Assembly: GCA_025360585.1 (NCBI GenBank)
Contig: JANYBW010000041.1
Location: 47,470 to 111,469 of the forward strand
DNA length: 64,000 nt
Source of the DNA: Actinomycetes bacterium
GTDB taxonomy: Bacteria; Actinomycetota; Acidimicrobiia; IMCC26256; PALSA-610
Direction of reading: 5' to 3'
Position numbers and translations under genes: made by a program. Position 1 is the first letter of the stretch. Each line of letters begins with the position of its first letter. Positions 11,157-20,802 of the stretch are shown here, piece by piece. The notes below the pieces were generated by a model. The model was not told where the DNA came from. It made no database searches and saw nothing but the letters and a program-made list of their open reading frames with translations.

Positions 11157-12118
11157 CTGCGCCGTTGCAATTCGGCAATGATTGCGGGGAGTATTTCGTG
11201 GAGATCGCCGATAACGGCGTAATCACCTTTGGTGACCATGGGTGCATCTTTATCCAGATTGATCGCCAAGATGCGCTGGGCCGCCTGCATACCAATCCAG
11301 TGCTGAATCGCGCCGCTGATTCCACAGGCGATGTACAGCTCAGGGGCAACCCGTTTTCCAGTCTGGCCGACTTGGTCGCTGTGCGGCCGCCAGCCTTGAT
11401 TGGTCACAACCCGGCTGCACCCGACCGCACCGCCCAATAGGTCGGCGAGCGCCTCCAAGGTCGCGAAACCTTCAGCGCTGCCCACGCCACGCCCTCCACT
11501 CACCACGACGGGCGCGGTTTGCAATGTGATCCCGCTCGCAAGGGTGATCCGATCGGCAACGCGAGTGCGGGGCGCGGTATCACTGAGCGTAGGCGTGAAT
11601 TCCACAATCTGGCCGTATTCATTGTTGGTTTCGGCAGCTGCAAACGCATGCGGCGCCGCGCTCATGATCGAGAACCCGGGAGCCACCGTTGCGTGTTCAA
11701 GCAGGCTTCCACCCCAGCGCACCCGTGTGAGTTCCGCAGGCCCGGTGTCAGTACTCGGTCTGTAGGCAACCACGTTGCTCACGAACACCGCGTCGAGCGC
11801 GGCCGCGGCGTGAGCCAGTACTTCATTGCCGCGATCTGTTCCCGTCGCGACAATCGCAGTCGCCCCAATGTGCGAACTCAGTTGAGCGATCACATCGCCC
11901 CAGGCTTCGGGCGCGTAGTCGCTGAGGGCATCGTGGCGAGCGTGGTGGGTCGTCGAAACCCCAGGAATCAACCCCGCGAGTTGAGCAGCATCGTCGCCGA
12001 TCACGACCGCATGAATCGCATTCGCACTGCATTCTTGCGCGAGGCCGATCGCTTGCCACGACACTTCGTCGAGTGTTCCGCGATCGTGTTCGATGACGAC
12101 CAGCACCGTGCCGCTCAT
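11153..12118 (-). CDS. etfA: Electron transfer flavoprotein alpha subunit
   Basis: Larger ETF subunit, 321 residues, carrying the FAD that passes electrons from flavin dehydrogenases to ETF:quinone oxidoreductase. The C-terminal FAD-binding domain shows V-V-S-G-G-R-G-V-G and then [12 protein letters not shown] with [10 protein letters not shown], the standard signature. Overlaps with etfB (before) and proV (after) are a few bases. Its place next to the dimethylglycine dehydrogenase-like gene suggests that this ETF pair is its dedicated electron acceptor. Confidence 0.93.
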   Translation of the reverse strand: MSGTVLVVIEHDRGTLDEVSWQAIGLAQECSANAIHAVVIGDDAAQLAGLIPGVSTTHHARHDALSDYAPEAWGDVIAQLSSHIGATAIVATGTDRGNEVLAHAAAALDAVFVSNVVAYRPSTDTGPAELTRVRWGGSLLEHATVAPGFSIMSAAPHAFAAAETNNEYGQIVEFTPTLSDTAPRTRVADRITLASGITLQTAPVVVSGGRGVGSAEGFATLEALADLLGGAVGCSRVVTNQGWRPHSDQVGQTGKRVAPELYIACGISGAIQHWIGMQAAQRILAINLDKDAPMVTKGDYAVIGDLHEILPAIIAELQRRR

Positions 12119-12891
12119 GCCAGCCCGAGTTCAACGAGAAGATCCACCACGGCAACCGCAGCTTCTGGACCATGGCCGAGCACGATTGTGTTGACCGTCT
12201 GTTCTACTGGCGTCGCGAGCGAGGTGGTATCGACCGCTCCGGCGTCGGTCGTCGTATTGCGTTGCAGCACCTCGGCCTTTTTTGATTTCAACCGGCCGGG
12301 CAACGTCGCGTACCGCGGTAAATTGATGCCTTCCTTTACGCCGAGCACGGCGGGCATTGTGAGCTGATAGACCTCGTAGCCTTCCACACACTCGCGCCGA
12401 GCAGTTAACGAATCACCAATGATTTCAATACCTTTAATGCCATTCACGATCGGTCGACCTAAGGCACGAGCGACCCGGACTCCCACCTGGAAGCCTCCTG
12501 AGTCTGCCGATTCGTTGCCAAACAGCAACAAGTCGAAAGAGCCGCCGCCCGCTTCAAGATCCGCGATGGCCTCGGTGAGCGCGCGGGCCGTGGCGATGGG
12601 ATCAGCGTCGGTACCTGCGGCCAGTGCATCGTTGGAAATCAATACCGCTTTGTGCGCACCCACGGAAATCGCGTAACGAAGTTGTTCATCGGCTTCACCT
12701 GCTCCGAGGGTCATCACAGTCACTTCGCCACCGTGTTGCTCCACCAGCTGGATCGCGGCCTCCACCGCACATTCTTCGTGCGGACTGGTTGTGAAACCAA
12801 GGTTCTTGGTATCGATTGCCAAAGAATCATTCGTGAGCACGATGCGCGCACCGGGCGCGGGTACCCGTTTCACACAAACCAGAATTCGCAC
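12115..12891 (-). CDS. etfB: Electron transfer flavoprotein beta subunit
   Basis: Smaller ETF subunit, 258 residues. It opens with M-R-I-L-V-C-V-K-R-V-P and contains a D-P-I-A-T-A segment and the recognition-loop region V-L-G-V-K-E-G-I-N-L-P-R-Y, as in ETF beta chains that dock to acyl-CoA or methylamine-type dehydrogenases. It begins 10 nt after the stop of the dehydrogenase gene and overlaps etfA by ATGA, so dehydrogenase and ETF are co-expressed. Confidence 0.93.
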   Translation of the reverse strand: MRILVCVKRVPAPGARIVLTNDSLAIDTKNLGFTTSPHEECAVEAAIQLVEQHGGEVTVMTLGAGEADEQLRYAISVGAHKAVLISNDALAAGTDADPIATARALTEAIADLEAGGGSFDLLLFGNESADSGGFQVGVRVARALGRPIVNGIKGIEIIGDSLTARRECVEGYEVYQLTMPAVLGVKEGINLPRYATLPGRLKSKKAEVLQRNTTTDAGAVDTTSLATPVEQTVNTIVLGHGPEAAVAVVDLLVELGLA

Positions 12892-12901
12892 GGGCGCGGT
12901 C

Positions 12902-15409
12902 TCAGACCTTCATGCGTTCATCGGCCGGATCAAACAACGGAGTCGACCCTGCAACTGCGACCTTCACCGGATACAGCTCGTTCATATACATCACCTTCAG
13001 ATCGGTACCGACGACGGCGAGTTCCAACGGCAAATAAGCCAAAAGAAGATACTTGCCCACCGAAGGCCCAGCGCCAGCAGTCGTTACGTACGATGGACGA
13101 CCTTTGCTATCGACGATGCGTTCGCCATCGAGCGTAAGGATCGGTTCGCTGCCGGTCATGTAGCGCTTGATGCCGTCGCGTGGCGATACTTGATTCTCCA
13201 CGGTCAACGTGCACAAGATCGCGGCGGGGCCGGCCTCGCGAGCTGCGAGGTACGCAGTTTTCCCAATGAAATCCGCAGCTTTTACTTTCGGACGGGCCAA
13301 TCCGGCTTCGACCGGTGTGTATTCACTTTCGAGTTCCGCGCCCATTAGGCGGTAGCCCTTTTCGATACGGCCGGTCGTGCCGTACACGCCCGCGCCGACG
13401 GGCCGAATGTCGAATGCTTGGCCCGCGGCTGAAATCGCGTCCCAGATGTGCAGGGCGTGTTCCATCGGGACATAGATCTCGAAGCCGAGCTCACCTACGT
13501 ACGAGATACGAAACAGTCGCACCGCGACCGATCCAAAGAGCACTTCTTTGGTCGAGCCGTAAGGCAAGCCAACGTGTGAGACGTCGTCGTGTGTGAGGGT
13601 CTCCACGAGCGCCCGAGCCTTCGGGCCCCACACGCCGATCGTTGCGCACGCCGAAGTGTTATCGGTAAACACGACCGATCCGTCTGTGGGCAGGTGCTTG
13701 CGAAACCAGAACGCATCACGCGGGCCGTCGAACGCGCCGGTCACGACCCGAAACGCATTAGCGCCGAGCCGCATGATCGTGAGATCGCTGCGGAATCCAC
13801 CATTCACGTCAAGCAACGGCGTGTAGACCGAACGGCCGATCGTCACATCAACGCTGTTCACCGTCAGGTGTTGCAGGTACTCAAAGGCACCCGCGCCATT
13901 GATATCAAAAACCACAAATGGAGCAAGATCAATCATCGCAACGTGTTCGCGCATGTGCAGGTGCTCAGCGTTTTGAATGGGGCTCCACCAACGAGCGTCC
14001 CACTCGTGCTCGCGCTCCTCAATACCGTAGTGCTCGACCAGATCAGCGTTGCTTTCGTACCAATGCGGACGTTCCCAACCACCGGCTTGAAAGTAGAACG
14101 CGCCCAACGCTTCGGTGCGGGCATGATACGGCGCAGTTCGAATGCCGCGCTCCGACGCCCATTGTTCGCGCGGGTGCACGATTCCGTAGGTCTTGTTGAA
14201 ATGTTCCGCGCAGCGTTCGCGCACGTGATGATCATTGCGGGCGTATTTGTAGAAGCGCGCGATATCGCTTTGGTGCGGATCGATTTCCGGTGCGCCGTGA
14301 GTCATCCACTCGGCGATCATGCGGCCCGCGCCGGGGCCCTCTTTGATCCACACGGCTGCGGCCGACCAGAGTTTCTTCACTTCAACGGTCTCGCCAAGCA
14401 ACGGGAAACCATCGGGAGTCAGCGACAATAACCCGTTGATCGCGTATTTCATTTCTGCGGTCTCGAGAATCTCCGGCATCAGCTCAAGTGCCTCTTCGAG
14501 TTGCTGATCAAAATCTTCAGCGGTGAAGGGTAACTCCGTCGGCGAAAGGCGCGACGCTTTGATCGATGGAATCTCATCGGCCGTCATGAAAATCGGGCGA
14601 TGCGCGTACGAACCGACTTCCATCGAGCCGCCACTTTGGCGTTCGTAACAGAACGTGTCCATGTCACGCACGATCGGATAACCGATTTCATTCCCCGTGG
14701 CTTCGAGCACCGGGATTGGGCCGACGTCAATCATTTGGTGCACTGCCGGTGTCAGCGGAATCGTGGCTCCCGCCATTTCCGCCATGCGCGGCGACCAGAC
14801 GCCGCACGCAATCACGACGTATTCACAATCGATGCGTCCCTGATCAGTGACCACCGCCACGACGTTGCCGTCGACCGTTTCGATCGCTTCAACTTCCACA
14901 TTGGGCACCACGATGAGCGCCTCAAGGGCCATCGCGCGTTCACGAAAGATTGTGCCGGCGCGCAGCGAATCCACACACGAAACGCTCGGCGTGTAAAAGC
15001 CGCCGAGGATGATCTCCTCGTTAATAAACGGCACCATCGCTTTGACTTCAGCTGCTGTCAGCAGTCGAGAATCGATGCCCCAACTTTTCGCGGAAGTCAT
15101 TCGGCGACGGAACTCTTCAAGCCGTTCGGGTTTGCGAGCGATTTCGATACCGCCGCACGTGGTGTTTACGCCCATCTCGATGTACTGGCGTTGGCTATCG
15201 GCGGTGAGCGCGCACATCTCTTTGTTGTGGTCGACAGGGAAGATGAAGTTCGATGCATGGCCGGTTGAACCGCCAGGGTTGGGCAATGGGCCCTTATCGA
15301 TCTGCACGATGTTGCGCCAGCCGAGCTCCGCGAGGTGACCCACCACCGAATTGCCCACAATCCCGGCACCGATCACCACAACTTTGGCGGTGGTGGGTTG
15401 ATCGCTCAC
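12902..15409 (-). CDS. Dimethylglycine/sarcosine dehydrogenase-like FAD protein with GcvT folate domain
   Basis: Two-part enzyme of 835 residues. Residues about 8-400 are a DAO-type FAD domain with V-V-V-I-G-A-G-I-V-G near residue 10. H51 in G-S-T-G-H-A-S sits where the covalent flavin histidine lies in the family (usually S-T-W-H-A). An FAO_M bridge follows, then a GcvT-like aminomethyltransferase half from about 440 to the end, which would pass the released one-carbon unit to tetrahydrofolate. The GTG start has GAGGAG 5 nt upstream. The likely reaction is dimethylglycine to sarcosine, because it lies between MttB and bet genes and directly before etfBA. Sarcosine or another N-methyl amine cannot be excluded. 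Confidence 0.88.
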   Translation of the reverse strand: MSDQPTTAKVVVIGAGIVGNSVVGHLAELGWRNIVQIDKGPLPNPGGSTGHASNFIFPVDHNKEMCALTADSQRQYIEMGVNTTCGGIEIARKPERLEEFRRRMTSAKSWGIDSRLLTAAEVKAMVPFINEEIILGGFYTPSVSCVDSLRAGTIFRERAMALEALIVVPNVEVEAIETVDGNVVAVVTDQGRIDCEYVVIACGVWSPRMAEMAGATIPLTPAVHQMIDVGPIPVLEATGNEIGYPIVRDMDTFCYERQSGGSMEVGSYAHRPIFMTADEIPSIKASRLSPTELPFTAEDFDQQLEEALELMPEILETAEMKYAINGLLSLTPDGFPLLGETVEVKKLWSAAAVWIKEGPGAGRMIAEWMTHGAPEIDPHQSDIARFYKYARNDHHVRERCAEHFNKTYGIVHPREQWASERGIRTAPYHARTEALGAFYFQAGGWERPHWYESNADLVEHYGIEEREHEWDARWWSPIQNAEHLHMREHVAMIDLAPFVVFDINGAGAFEYLQHLTVNSVDVTIGRSVYTPLLDVNGGFRSDLTIMRLGANAFRVVTGAFDGPRDAFWFRKHLPTDGSVVFTDNTSACATIGVWGPKARALVETLTHDDVSHVGLPYGSTKEVLFGSVAVRLFRISYVGELGFEIYVPMEHALHIWDAISAAGQAFDIRPVGAGVYGTTGRIEKGYRLMGAELESEYTPVEAGLARPKVKAADFIGKTAYLAAREAGPAAILCTLTVENQVSPRDGIKRYMTGSEPILTLDGERIVDSKGRPSYVTTAGAGPSVGKYLLLAYLPLELAVVGTDLKVMYMNELYPVKVAVAGSTPLFDPADERMKV

Positions 15410-15453
15410 GCTGACTCCTCATCAACGGTGAGCCACAGCCAAACCGTGACTCA

Positions 15454-15485
15454 CCACAACAAATGCTTCCCGCATTGTGGCAATT
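15454..15485 (-). promoter_or_regulatory. Candidate operator upstream of the dehydrogenase-etf-pro-bet genes
   Basis: The box contains AATGC, a 5-nt spacer, GCATTGTGG and then CAATT; an outer CCACAA on the left mirrors TTGTGG. It ends 45 nt before the GTG of the dehydrogenase gene and lies just downstream of the iclR stop. A closely related box occurs at 21501-21533; the core TCCCGCATYGTGGCAAT matches except at the Y. IclR proteins bind short palindromes, so the adjacent regulator is the obvious candidate ligand. Binding is inferred. Confidence 0.5.
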
Positions 15486-15535
15486 GCCCAGTATGCGGCG
15501 ACAAATCCTAGCTTAGATAACGCTACATTCCTGTC

Positions 15536-16303
15536 CTACATCGGTGCTGTTGAGCGCCGTCCGCTCAACGCCGCAGCGGTTTGGCGAATCGCATGTTCGA
15601 GTTCGTTTCGGCGCTCAGCATCCGGAAATCGGAAGCTCGGCCCATGGATATGCACCGCAGCGATGGCCCGGCCTTGGTCGTCGAATATCGGCGCCGCAAT
15701 TGAACTGATGCCCGGCGCAAATTCTTCAATCGTCCACACGAACCCACTGCTACGCGTCTGCGCGAGTCGTTCGCGAATATGTACTGGGTCGACGATCGAA
15801 TGCTCTGTACAACGCACAAGTTCCGAATTGAAATACTGATCGAGGCCAAGTTCGTCGCGCTGTGCCAACAACGCCAATCCGCTCGACACGACATGGATCG
15901 CAACGATGGTTCCCGTCCAGTCGCGCAGCTGCACCGCGTGATCACTATCGACCTGGTACAGGTACAGCACATCGCTATCGCCATGCGGCACCGAAATTCC
16001 CGCGGTCTCGCCAAGTTGATGCACCAAGTCGAGCAGGAACGGCTTGGCGCGTGCCACCAGATTCGCGCTTGGGTCCACCGCGGTGGCGAGTTGACCAATG
16101 GTTGCGCCAATACGAAATTGCACACCCGCGGCATCGATTCGTTCCACTGCCCCGAGTGCCTCCATCGTGTTCAACAAACGCGCGGTTGTACTCACCGCCA
16201 GATCAGTGCGCCGCGCGAGTTCCGAGATTCCTGCCGGTTGCGTGGCGAGCGCTCGCAACAACGCGAACGAGCGTTCCACCGATTGCACCCCATCACGTGC
16301 CAT
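15536..16303 (-). CDS. IclR-family transcriptional regulator
   Basis: Cytoplasmic DNA-binding regulator of 255 residues. It has an N-terminal winged helix-turn-helix (about residues 5-65, with A-G-I-S-E-L-A-R-R-T-D-L and S-T-T-A-R-L-L) and a C-terminal effector-binding GAF-like domain (about 75-245) ending in the family's I-S-S-I-A-A-P-I-F-D-D-Q-G segment. It starts 6 nt after the methyltransferase gene and points the same way, so it is probably autoregulated. The ligand may be a pathway intermediate such as glycine betaine, dimethylglycine or choline; sequence alone does not say which. Confidence 0.9.
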   Translation of the reverse strand: MARDGVQSVERSFALLRALATQPAGISELARRTDLAVSTTARLLNTMEALGAVERIDAAGVQFRIGATIGQLATAVDPSANLVARAKPFLLDLVHQLGETAGISVPHGDSDVLYLYQVDSDHAVQLRDWTGTIVAIHVVSSGLALLAQRDELGLDQYFNSELVRCTEHSIVDPVHIRERLAQTRSSGFVWTIEEFAPGISSIAAPIFDDQGRAIAAVHIHGPSFRFPDAERRNELEHAIRQTAAALSGRRSTAPM

Positions 16304-16309
16304 CGCTCG

Positions 16310-17869
16310 CTAGCCGATCTCGTCGGGCATTTCGGACTTCCTTCGGGCAATAAACGCCTGCAATTCCTTATCGATCGCGTCATCGATCGGTGGAGCTTCA
16401 TACGAAGCGAGGCGCTGCTTCCACAGCTTGTTCGCGCGCGTTGCCGCATCAAGACTGCCTTCTTCGAGCCACTGTTCGTAACTCGCGTTGTCCGCGGTGG
16501 TCGAGCGATAGAACGCGTGCTCAAAGTTCGCGAGCGTGTGCGCCGTTCCCAGAAAGTGCTGCCCGGGCCCGTTCTCGACGATCGCATCAACTGCTTGACC
16601 ATTCGGCGAAAGATCGACTCCTTTCACAAACGTCGTCATCATTCCGAGTTGATCATCGTCGAGAATGAACTTTTCGTAACCGATAGCCAGCCCACCTTCG
16701 AGCCACCCGGCCGCGTGCAACACGAAGTGCACACCACCCAATACGGTTGGTTGCAACGTATTCGCGGATTCGTACGCGGCCTGCGCATCAGGCACCTTGC
16801 TCGCCGTGAGCGAACCGCCGCTCCGAAAAGGAACCCCGAGCCGGCGAGCAAGTTGCGCACACACGTACAACACGAGTGCGGGTTCGGGGGTGCCAAAAGT
16901 TGGCGCGCCCGTCTGCATACTCATCGAAGACGCAAAACTTCCGAAAATCACTGGTGCACCAGGCCGTACAAGTTGCGTAAACGCCATGCCCGCGAGTGCT
17001 TCCGCGAGCGTCTGCGCGGCAACGCCCGCCACCGTGACCGGTGCCATCGCGCCCGCCAATATAAAAGGCGTAATAATGCAGGCTTGATTGCTTGCCGCGT
17101 AGTTTTGCGCGGCGGCCAACATCGTGCCATCCCAAACCAGCGGCGATGATGCGTTGATCAAGCTGGTCATCACCGTGCGATCCGCGAGGTCGCCGCCAAA
17201 GGCGATCCGCGCCATCTCGACACTGTCAGCGGCGCGGCTCCCGGCGGTCACCGAACCCATAAATGCTTTATCGCTGTAGCGCAGGTGGGCGTAGACCATA
17301 TCGAGGTGGCGTTTGTTCACTGGGATGTCGACGGGTTCACACACCGTGCCGCCCGAGTGATGCAGATTCTCCGACATGTACGCGAGCTTGACGAAGTTTT
17401 GAAAATCACTGATCGTCGCGTAGCGGCGGCCGTTGTCGAGGTCGTGGACGAACGGCGACCCGTAGTTCGGGGCGAACACGGTCGCGTCGCCGCCAATTTG
17501 CACGTTGTTTGCTGGGTTTCGCGCGTGTTGCGTATAGATCGGCGGCGCCGTAGCTTGCACGAGCGAACGACACATCCCTTTGGGAAACCGCACCCGATCA
17601 CGATCGACGTCGGCGCCGGCATCGCCAAAAATCCGGATCGCTTCGGGATAATCCCGAACCACGATTCCCACCTGTTCGAGAATCGTCTCGGCGTTCGCTT
17701 CGATTTGTTCGATGCCTTCGTCGCTGAGTACCTCGAACGGTTTCAACGTCCGTGTCAAAAATGGAACCTTCTCGATCTGATGCGCAAGACGCGCCGCTTG
17801 GCGCCCAGCCCGGCCACCAGCCCGGCCGCCGCCGCGCCGTCCGCCCGGCGTTGGGGTCTCATCACTCAT
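16310..17869 (-). CDS. mttB: Non-pyrrolysine MttB-family methyltransferase (probable glycine betaine:corrinoid methyltransferase)
   Basis: TIM-barrel methyltransferase of 519 residues from the trimethylamine methyltransferase superfamily. It has a basic Gly/Arg-rich tail (residues 10-28) and then the family's L-S-D-E-G-I-E-x-I-x-x-N-A-E start. Diagnostic segments include M-S-E-N-L-H-H-S-G-G, a T-P-F-I-L-A-G-A-M-A-P-V-T region and P-V-I-F-G-S-F-A-S-S-M. The frame has no internal amber codon, so this is a non-Pyl member. Characterised non-Pyl members in Desulfitobacterium, Acetobacterium and Eubacterium demethylate glycine betaine, proline betaine or carnitine. Context (ProVWX, BetA, BetB, dimethylglycine dehydrogenase) points to glycine betaine. 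GGAGG lies upstream of the ATG, which overlaps the activase stop. Confidence 0.88.
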   Translation of the reverse strand: MSDETPTPGGRRGGGRAGGRAGRQAARLAHQIEKVPFLTRTLKPFEVLSDEGIEQIEANAETILEQVGIVVRDYPEAIRIFGDAGADVDRDRVRFPKGMCRSLVQATAPPIYTQHARNPANNVQIGGDATVFAPNYGSPFVHDLDNGRRYATISDFQNFVKLAYMSENLHHSGGTVCEPVDIPVNKRHLDMVYAHLRYSDKAFMGSVTAGSRAADSVEMARIAFGGDLADRTVMTSLINASSPLVWDGTMLAAAQNYAASNQACIITPFILAGAMAPVTVAGVAAQTLAEALAGMAFTQLVRPGAPVIFGSFASSMSMQTGAPTFGTPEPALVLYVCAQLARRLGVPFRSGGSLTASKVPDAQAAYESANTLQPTVLGGVHFVLHAAGWLEGGLAIGYEKFILDDDQLGMMTTFVKGVDLSPNGQAVDAIVENGPGQHFLGTAHTLANFEHAFYRSTTADNASYEQWLEEGSLDAATRANKLWKQRLASYEAPPIDDAIDKELQAFIARRKSEMPDEIG

Positions 17870-19839
17870 TGTGTTTCCTCCTGAGGAACCATCGTTCGGT
17901 TGCGTCGTCGGGGCCGGTCAGCCGCTGCGTTCGGCATACTCGGCGCCGGCAGCTCGATCACACGGGCGAGTTCTGGATACGTGTCGCGGCTATGTGGGAA
18001 TCCCATGGCAGCAACAAAATGGGCTTGAAATGCTGGCTCAATTGCGGTTTCGATCTTCACAATCGTTCGCGCCACATCCGCGATTTCCCCGCGAGCACTC
18101 GCGCTCAACAATGCGCGCAGGGCGCCTGAACCCGCAGCGTTGCCAACGGAACGCACCCGATGCGGATCGCAATCGGGGATGAGCCCGAGTACCAACGCGT
18201 AGACCGGATCAATGTGGCTCCCGAACGCGCCCGCCAGCCGCACGGCCCCTAGCTCCTCCACACCGCTTCGCTCCATGAGGAGCTTGACACCCGCGTGGAG
18301 CGCTGCCTTCGCGAGCTGGATCGAGCGCACATCGTTTTGCGTGATGAGCAAGCGAGGGTTTTCTTCATGGAGCACGAATGCGAACGTTCTGCCTTCGGCG
18401 ATGACCCGAGCGCTGCGTTGCGCGGCGCGACCATCAATTGTGCCATCGGTGAGAATCACCCCGCTCAGAAACAACTCACCAATCGCTTCGATAATCCCCG
18501 AACCGCACACACCGGTAATCGGGGCATCGCCAATCACGTTGAGTTCAGGTTCCAAGGTTTCGCGATCGATACGAACCCGTTCGATCGCGCCCGCAGTGGC
18601 ACGCTGACCGCACGAGATTTGCGCCCCTTCGAACGCGGGGCCAGTCGGACTCGATGCCGCGACTAAGCCATGACGATTCCCGAGCACAATTTCGGCATTC
18701 GTGCCCACGTCGATAAGCAGCGTCATGACATCACTCCGATGCGGGCCCTCGGCTAGCACTACCGCGGCAGTGTCGGCGCCGACGTGCCCGGCGATGCACG
18801 GCAAGAGGTGAAGCTGCGCGAAATCGCAATAAACATCGATGTCTTTTGCTTCGATGTCCACCGACAAATCGGTGGTCAGCGTAAACGGCGCTTGGCCCAG
18901 TGGGGTCGGGTCGATACCCAACACCAGATGATGCATGATCGGATTGCCAACGATCACAAGGTCAACAACCAGATCTCGCATCACCGATGCGCTTGCCACC
19001 AGCTCGCCAATCAGATCATCGAGCGCACCGCGAACCACCCTCGTAAGTTCAACTTCGCCACCCGGATTCATCATGACGTACGAAACGCGACTCATAAGGT
19101 CTTCGCCGTAACGAATTTGAGGGTTCATCACTCCGGCGCTGGCCAGGACTTCACCCGTCGCGAGATCACAGAGATGCCCCGCGATCGTTGTGGATCCAAC
19201 ATCGATCGCGGCGCCGTATGCCGCCTCGATAAATCCCGGCCATATCCCAATGATCCGAACGTTTTGATGAATTGCCACCGTGATCCCGCGCCGTTCATTG
19301 GCCGCAAGGCAGATCTGCAAACGTTGCAGGACTGCGAGGCTGACGGCGAGCTCATCTAAGGAAAGTTCAACGCGGAGTACATCGGTGAGCCTGCGAAGAT
19401 CGCTGCGATCATCCCCGAGTTCTGGCGGTATGAGTTCAACGTAGTGAAGGCGCACCACCGGATCGATGACGAGGTCGGTGAGATCAACACTCTTGCGCAC
19501 CACGGGCCGGTGCACCTGGCTTTCTGCAGGAACCGAAACTGTGGTCGCGTTGAGCACACGAGCACTGCATCCCAACCGTGACCCGTCGGGAATTGCGCGC
19601 CGACCGTTGTAATTCGCTTCGGTCGAGGTCCGTTCGGAAAGGTCACGGTTGTCGTTGGGTGCCACTTGGCATCGACCACAGATTCCCCTGCCGCCACACA
19701 CCGAATCCAGATCGACACCCAGTTTTCGAGCGGCATCCAACACCGTCGATCCCACGGGGACAAAGCCCCGCAGCCCACTCGGGGCAAACACAACCTCAAC
19801 CTCGCCCTCAACCTGGTTGGTGGCTACTGCGACAGTCAT
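17866..19839 (-). CDS. Ferredoxin-ASKHA corrinoid activation protein (RACo/RamA-like, DUF4445)
   Basis: Reductive activator of 657 residues for corrinoid proteins. Corrinoids oxidised from Co(I) to Co(II) are returned to service by ATP-dependent proteins of this family. Residues about 12-95 are a plant-type 2Fe-2S ferredoxin with C48, C54, C57 and C91 (C-x5-C-x2-C then C). A linker follows, and the ASKHA/DUF4445 domain fills about 205-600, with phosphate-binding A-A-I-D-V-G-S-T-T and D-V-G-T-N-A-E-I-V-L motifs. The tail is basic. It overlaps the preceding and following genes by 4 nt each. In an aerobe this repair role would matter, because Co(I) is readily oxidised. Confidence 0.9.
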   Translation of the reverse strand: MTVAVATNQVEGEVEVVFAPSGLRGFVPVGSTVLDAARKLGVDLDSVCGGRGICGRCQVAPNDNRDLSERTSTEANYNGRRAIPDGSRLGCSARVLNATTVSVPAESQVHRPVVRKSVDLTDLVIDPVVRLHYVELIPPELGDDRSDLRRLTDVLRVELSLDELAVSLAVLQRLQICLAANERRGITVAIHQNVRIIGIWPGFIEAAYGAAIDVGSTTIAGHLCDLATGEVLASAGVMNPQIRYGEDLMSRVSYVMMNPGGEVELTRVVRGALDDLIGELVASASVMRDLVVDLVIVGNPIMHHLVLGIDPTPLGQAPFTLTTDLSVDIEAKDIDVYCDFAQLHLLPCIAGHVGADTAAVVLAEGPHRSDVMTLLIDVGTNAEIVLGNRHGLVAASSPTGPAFEGAQISCGQRATAGAIERVRIDRETLEPELNVIGDAPITGVCGSGIIEAIGELFLSGVILTDGTIDGRAAQRSARVIAEGRTFAFVLHEENPRLLITQNDVRSIQLAKAALHAGVKLLMERSGVEELGAVRLAGAFGSHIDPVYALVLGLIPDCDPHRVRSVGNAAGSGALRALLSASARGEIADVARTIVKIETAIEPAFQAHFVAAMGFPHSRDTYPELARVIELPAPSMPNAAADRPRRRNRTMVPQEETQ

Positions 19840-20192
19840 TGCAAGAGCACCGAAGCATCGGGGGCGTTTGGGTCCCAGCCTCCCGCGGCAACAAATTCCG
19901 CGAGTCGGACCCGATCGAATGCGGCTTCGAGCGCCACGGCTCGGGTTTCCACCGCGGCCTTGAGCATTTCGAAACTATCGCCGTTGAAAACGGTGGTATC
20001 TCGGCGCCATTGTTCAACGTACTCACTCGCAGTCTTTTTGCCTGCGACCATCGCGGCTTCATCGATCGAGCGTTGAAATCTGCGAGGGAGAATGAACTGA
20101 TGCCGGTCCTCGCCGAAACGACCGTTGATCTGCGCCGGGATATCGCGCCATTTGATCGTGACGATTTCGTGGTTACGACTACGCCGCGACAT
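19836..20192 (-). CDS. 'Virulence factor' family protein (PF13769-like), corrinoid locus accessory
   Basis: Small protein of 118 residues. The ATG at 20192 is chosen because the recognisable sequence starts there and overlaps the DUF1638 stop by 14 nt; longer versions would run through that gene. The central V-T-I-K-W-R-D-I-P-A-Q-I-N and the Y-V-E-Q-W-R-R segment match the family named 'virulence factor', a historic label. I recall members beside MttB-type methyltransferase genes in proteobacteria. No catalytic motif is visible and no function is assigned. Coupling with the activase suggests a part in methyl transfer, corrinoid handling or complex assembly. Confidence 0.7.
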   Translation of the reverse strand: MSRRSRNHEIVTIKWRDIPAQINGRFGEDRHQFILPRRFQRSIDEAAMVAGKKTASEYVEQWRRDTTVFNGDSFEMLKAAVETRAVALEAAFDRVRLAEFVAAGGWDPNAPDASVLLQ

Positions 20193-20790
20193 GCGATGCT
20201 TCAATCTGTACGCTGAGTTCGCGACGCTGGGTGATGATGGTTTCAACTGGCAGCTCGAGGTGCTGGCCGGCACGTTGCGCGCAATTTGCGGCACTTTCAT
20301 TGTTGGCATCTTGACGAAGATGCACGACCCGTGTGTAGTTGCCGAAGTACTGCTGAAGTAGTTGGGGATGGCGGTCGAGGCCAAGCCCAGTCCATACCAG
20401 GGCGTCAAAATGCAACGCCAGATAGTCGGTGAGATAGAAGGTTCCCGGCTCCGCCGCTTGCAGTGCAGCAAACGCATCTGTGCCCGCGAACAGTTCGTAG
20501 CAATGAGCACCCCGGAGTCGCTGCACACCCGAGAACTCTCCCAACATTTGGTCGAGGAGACCGCCAGTGCCACAATCGGCATAGCCAATAAATACGGGTC
20601 GTTTTGCCGCCACGGCCGCCTCGATGAGGGGCCTCAGTTCCGGGACGATCCGTTCAGGTCGGTTGTGCAAATTCGCCGGCAGGTACTGCACTTCGATCGC
20701 GGAATCGAGATTCGAAGATCGCAACACCGCGCGCACGTCGCGCGCTAGTGCCCCACAGGCAAACATGATCGGACGGGCTGCGGCGTTCAT
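20179..20790 (-). CDS. DUF1638 protein, corrinoid locus accessory
   Basis: Protein of 203 residues with the DUF1638 layout. It opens with M-F-A-C-G-A-L and has a central G-Y-A-D-C-G-T-G-G-L-L-D motif and an R-L-R-G-A-H-C-Y-E-L-F-A-G motif. The three cysteines in these motifs are the obvious candidate functional residues, for instance for metal or corrinoid binding. The family is repeatedly found with MttB methyltransferases and cognate corrinoid proteins, but its biochemistry is unknown to me. It starts 12 nt after the corrinoid protein gene and overlaps the next gene. Confidence 0.8.
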   Translation of the reverse strand: MNAAARPIMFACGALARDVRAVLRSSNLDSAIEVQYLPANLHNRPERIVPELRPLIEAAVAAKRPVFIGYADCGTGGLLDQMLGEFSGVQRLRGAHCYELFAGTDAFAALQAAEPGTFYLTDYLALHFDALVWTGLGLDRHPQLLQQYFGNYTRVVHLRQDANNESAANCAQRAGQHLELPVETIITQRRELSVQIEASHVAA

Positions 20791-20802
20791 CGCAACTTTG
20801 GG

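Noticed and set aside
15779..17149. 456-codon plus-strand frame opposite the IclR and MttB-family genes
   Set aside because: It crosses two well-supported genes on the other strand, is Arg/His-rich and shows no domain.
16310..17869. Pyrrolysine (in-frame UAG) in the MttB-family gene
   Set aside because: The frame is continuous over 519 codons with no internal stop, so the gene is a non-Pyl member. No pyl genes are seen.
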